Of a stretch of 64,000 nt of DNA, positions 61,821 through 64,000 are shown one piece after another. The stretch comes from Paulinella micropora. Taxonomy: Eukaryota > Cercozoa > Imbricatea > Euglyphida > Paulinellidae. Below the pieces are notes generated by a model, which was not told the DNA's origin, made no database searches, and saw nothing but the letters and a program-made list of their open reading frames with translations. The stretch covers positions 62,501 to 126,500 of the forward strand of contig WBZZ01003884.1 of NCBI GenBank assembly GCA_019918135.1. Reading direction: 5' to 3'. Numbering within the stretch: the stretch's first letter is position 1; every line of letters begins with the position of its first letter. The position numbers were made by a program, and so were the translations under genes.

Positions 61821-62040
61821 TACCTTGGTTTGGAACCTGTCTTTTTTTTCTTGCTGGAGAGAGAGAGGGCAAAAAAAAATCGTGGCTGGCCAAGCTTGTT
61901 TGGTCGCCGGGAGGAGAGAGAGAGTGCTAGAGGACTTATTTAGGAGGCAAAAATGTTGGCCTTGCTAGAGGACTTATTTAGGAGGCAAATGTTGGCCTTG
62001 CTAGAGGACTTATTTAGCCAGATAGGAGAGAACAGTCAAG
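61760..62040 (+). repeat. 3'-UTR tandem copies of the end of the coding sequence
   Basis: 'gttggccttgctacaggacttatttgga' at the end of the last exon recurs in near-identical form after the stop, at about 61926, 61951 and 61991 ('ttgctagaggacttatttaggaggcaaa'), and the final copy is again followed by 'ggagagaa...gcgcccgc' as in the gene end. So the last 60 or so coding bases were duplicated and then partly amplified. Beyond 62040 to 62367 the DNA is T-rich without a supported gene. Confidence 0.8.
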
Positions 62041-62367
62041 CGCCCGCTTGTTTAGCTTTCCCCTTTCTTGGCAGGGGGGTCACACAAATACCTTTTTTTT
62101 TTATACTTGTAATATTTGTCTAGCTAGCTTTTTTTTTTTTTGCTTTTTTGGGGCAAGAAATCACGATTTTTTATTAAACACTGTTGAAACTTTTCTTTTC
62201 ACCGCCAAAGATTCTTTTTTTAAAAGTTTCCGGAACTAGTCCGAAACAGATTTTCTGTGTTTTCTCCGCCCGTGCGAAAAAAGAAATGTAAAACAAACAA
62301 CTTTACCTTTGTCCGGTCTGGTAAGATAAATCGCGGAGAGCTAAATGACTGGGATCCGCTCATTCTT

Positions 62368-64000
62368 TTACGGTTGCCGGGCCAGCTCCGTGAGCCACCC
62401 TAGTGCCACCGGGCTCAGCAGGTCGTAAGGCTTCTGGAGCAGGAGTTCAGCCAGGGCCACCCAGTGTTCTGGCCGTGAGAGAGTCAAGTAGACAGTGCCG
62501 CCAGTTGTGGGGTCGGGAGGATCAGTAGTAAAAGCACCAACTGTCAGTTTGTAGCTGACCGTCGGCAGCTGCGCGGGCTGCACAGAAACCACTGGCTGGA
62601 AATCGGCGTATTTCTTAGGCTGGCCAAGCCACTGGTTACTCTTGGCCTGAGGCCCCGACGCAACTCGGACCTCAACATCCCCAACATCCTCACCATCCCC
62701 AGGAAGGTACTCAACTTGTGGCCCGTGTCCTTCTGAGTCCCTGTGCTGACTTTGAGAACGGCGTGTCATTGAATGTTCACTAGCCGAACGGCGTGTCATT
62801 GAATGTCCACTAGCCGGACTGCGTGCCTCTCGACGTCTGCTAGCCGCAGGTTCGGGAACATCTTCGACTTCAACTACATTATTGCTGACTTCAATTGGAT
62901 CATGTTCGATTTCTTCAACATGCCCGGAATTTTTCCGCCAAAAGTTATACGCTGCTGTTGCTACAACTGAGACCGCACCTAGGATGGCAGTTACACGCAT
63001 TAGTGACCAGAAGCCGCCCGATTCCTTTCCTTCTTTAACCTCACCAGAAACGGGTGTAACACTCTGGCTCTGACTGACACTCTCCGCGCTCTGGCTTACT
63101 GACGGCAAGACGTCCGCCCGCGTGGTGGCCGCGGGCTTCACCGTCTCGGTGCTGATTGGCTCGGCGCTCTGGTTCTGTTGGGTGTTCTGGCCTGCCGGCG
63201 CACCGACGCCCGCCCGCGCGTTGCCCGCTGGCTTCATCGTCTCGGGGACCGTCTGGGCGCTCTGGTTCTGCTTGGTGCTCTGGTTCTGCCTGGTGCTCTG
63301 GCCCGCTGGCTTCATCGTCTCGGGGACCGTCTGGGCGCTCTGGTTCTGCCAGGTGCTCTGGTTCTGCCAGGTGCTCTGGCCTGCCGGCGCACCGACGGTT
63401 GCCCGCGCGTTGCCCGCGGGCTTCATCGCCTCGGTGACCGTCTGGGCGCTCTGGTTCTGCCGGGTGCTCTGGTTCTGCCGGGTGCTCTGGTTCTGCCGGG
63501 TGCTCTGGCCTGCCGGCGCACCGACGGTTGCCCGCGCGTTGCCCGCGGGCTTCATCGTCTCGGTGACCGTCTGGGCGCTCTGGTTCTGCCTGGTGCTCTG
63601 GTTCTGCCAGGTGCTCTGGCCTGCCGGCGCACCGACGGTTGCCCGCGCGTTGCCCGCTGGCGTCATCGTCTCGGTGACCGTCTGGGCGCTCTGGTTCTGC
63701 CAGGTGCTCTGGCCCGCTGGCGCCCAGACGGTCACCTGCGTGTTGCCCGCGGGCGTCATCGTCTCGGTGCCCGCTGTGATCTGCCTGACGCTCTGGCTCA
63801 GACTCTGCGATTCTTCCTCTACTAATATACCTACTAGGTCTAAACAACTACTATAACGTTCCCAATTGGCTGTATCATTAGGACATGTACTATTTGCAAT
63901 CCTCTGAACCTGTGCTAGATAGGTTCTGCATTGTTCTGGCGTCGGAGTGAAAGATGCGTTCGGCACCACAGACTCCGGCGCCAGACCCTGCTGTGAATTC
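62368..64000 (-). CDS. Repeat-bearing single-pass membrane protein, partial
   Basis: The minus-strand frame is open to the right edge of the window, so the N-terminus is missing; the GTG at 63969 is not taken as the start. The visible order is a Cys-containing region with N-glycosylation sites, about six 30-40-residue repeats ('TETMTPAGNARATVGAPAGQ' followed by 'STWQNQS' or 'STRQNQS' units), a Ser/Val linker, a TM segment (about 62940-63010: VTAILGAVSVVATAAY) and a 190-residue cytosolic part with SARRS-like Arg/Ser repeats and a globular end. The NQS units are N-glycosylation sequons, so the repeats may be a heavily glycosylated stalk. Family unknown. Confidence 0.65.
   Translation of the reverse strand, partial: NSQQGLAPESVVPNASFTPTPEQCRTYLAQVQRIANSTCPNDTANWERYSSCLDLVGILVEEESQSLSQSVRQITAGTETMTPAGNTQVTVWAPAGQSTWQNQSAQTVTETMTPAGNARATVGAPAGQSTWQNQSTRQNQSAQTVTETMKPAGNARATVGAPAGQSTRQNQSTRQNQSTRQNQSAQTVTEAMKPAGNARATVGAPAGQSTWQNQSTWQNQSAQTVPETMKPAGQSTRQNQSTKQNQSAQTVPETMKPAGNARAGVGAPAGQNTQQNQSAEPISTETVKPAATTRADVLPSVSQSAESVSQSQSVTPVSGEVKEGKESGGFWSLMRVTAILGAVSVVATAAYNFWRKNSGHVEEIEHDPIEVSNNVVEVEDVPEPAASRRREARSPASGHSMTRRSASEHSMTRRSQSQHRDSEGHGPQVEYLPGDGEDVGDVEVRVASGPQAKSNQWLGQPKKYADFQPVVSVQPAQLPTVSYKLTVGAFTTDPPDPTTGGTVYLTLSRPEHWVALAELLLQKPYDLLSPVALGWLTELARQP

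Overview
The window comes from a eukaryotic genetic system. Coding regions are GC-rich and closely packed, on both strands, and are separated by short spacers full of T, A, C and G homopolymers. At least five genes carry GT...AG introns whose removal keeps the reading frame exactly. I see no rRNA, tRNA, CRISPR array or bacterial operon signal. No ordinary housekeeping gene is visible either. A divergent histone H3, a protein that looks like a herpesvirus-type capsid maturation protease fused to a scaffold, two very large signal-peptide membrane proteins, an F-box/LRR family, a PD-(D/E)XK nuclease and a small kinase sit together. This mix is most like an intron-bearing large DNA virus (mirusvirus/herpes-like lineage, or a histone-bearing giant virus), free or integrated in a protist genome. 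No major capsid protein, terminase, portal or polymerase was recognised, so this is an inference, and a compact protist chromosome remains possible.

Layout. 1-1,700: low-complexity G-rich DNA with a direct repeat. 1,711-8,885: two long reading frames with an OTU-protease-like domain (Ser where the catalytic Cys is expected), a region recalling rolling-circle Rep proteins, and two C-terminal Cys/His motifs; this block looks like a mobile element. 10,162-21,068: F-box/LRR paralogues, a spliced YqaJ-like nuclease, an uncharacterised protein, and two decayed copies of the 3' end of the nuclease gene. 21,265-31,128: a basic protein, a 1,064-aa Sel1-repeat protein with a strong stem-loop in its leader, a helical protein, a repeat complex with direct and inverted copies, a two-TM mini-protein, an unknown 365-aa protein and a small spliced LRR protein. 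31,282-50,618: a 2,978-aa HYR-repeat membrane protein, a minimal protein kinase, a 1,133-aa protein with CxxC repeats, and a 1,677-aa coiled-coil membrane protein. 51,250-56,498: a probable DH-PH RhoGEF, histone H3 and the protease/scaffold candidate. 56,880-58,610: three minisatellites. 58,711-61,820: a 12-exon gene whose 11 introns are all phase 0. 62,368-64,000: a membrane protein with Gln/Asn/Ser-rich repeats, running off the right edge.

How the parts may work together (inference). The protease/scaffold, H3 and the two glycoprotein-like membrane proteins would serve particle assembly, DNA packing and the envelope. The F-box and LRR proteins, kinase, RhoGEF and Sel1 protein would act on host ubiquitin, signalling and cytoskeleton pathways. 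The nuclease would act in DNA recombination or replication. Several proteins end or begin with a short basic PPAKKxKT-like motif, which suggests nuclear delivery. In several genes coding character passes from one frame to another, often near homopolymers, so either long-read indels or real decay must be considered.
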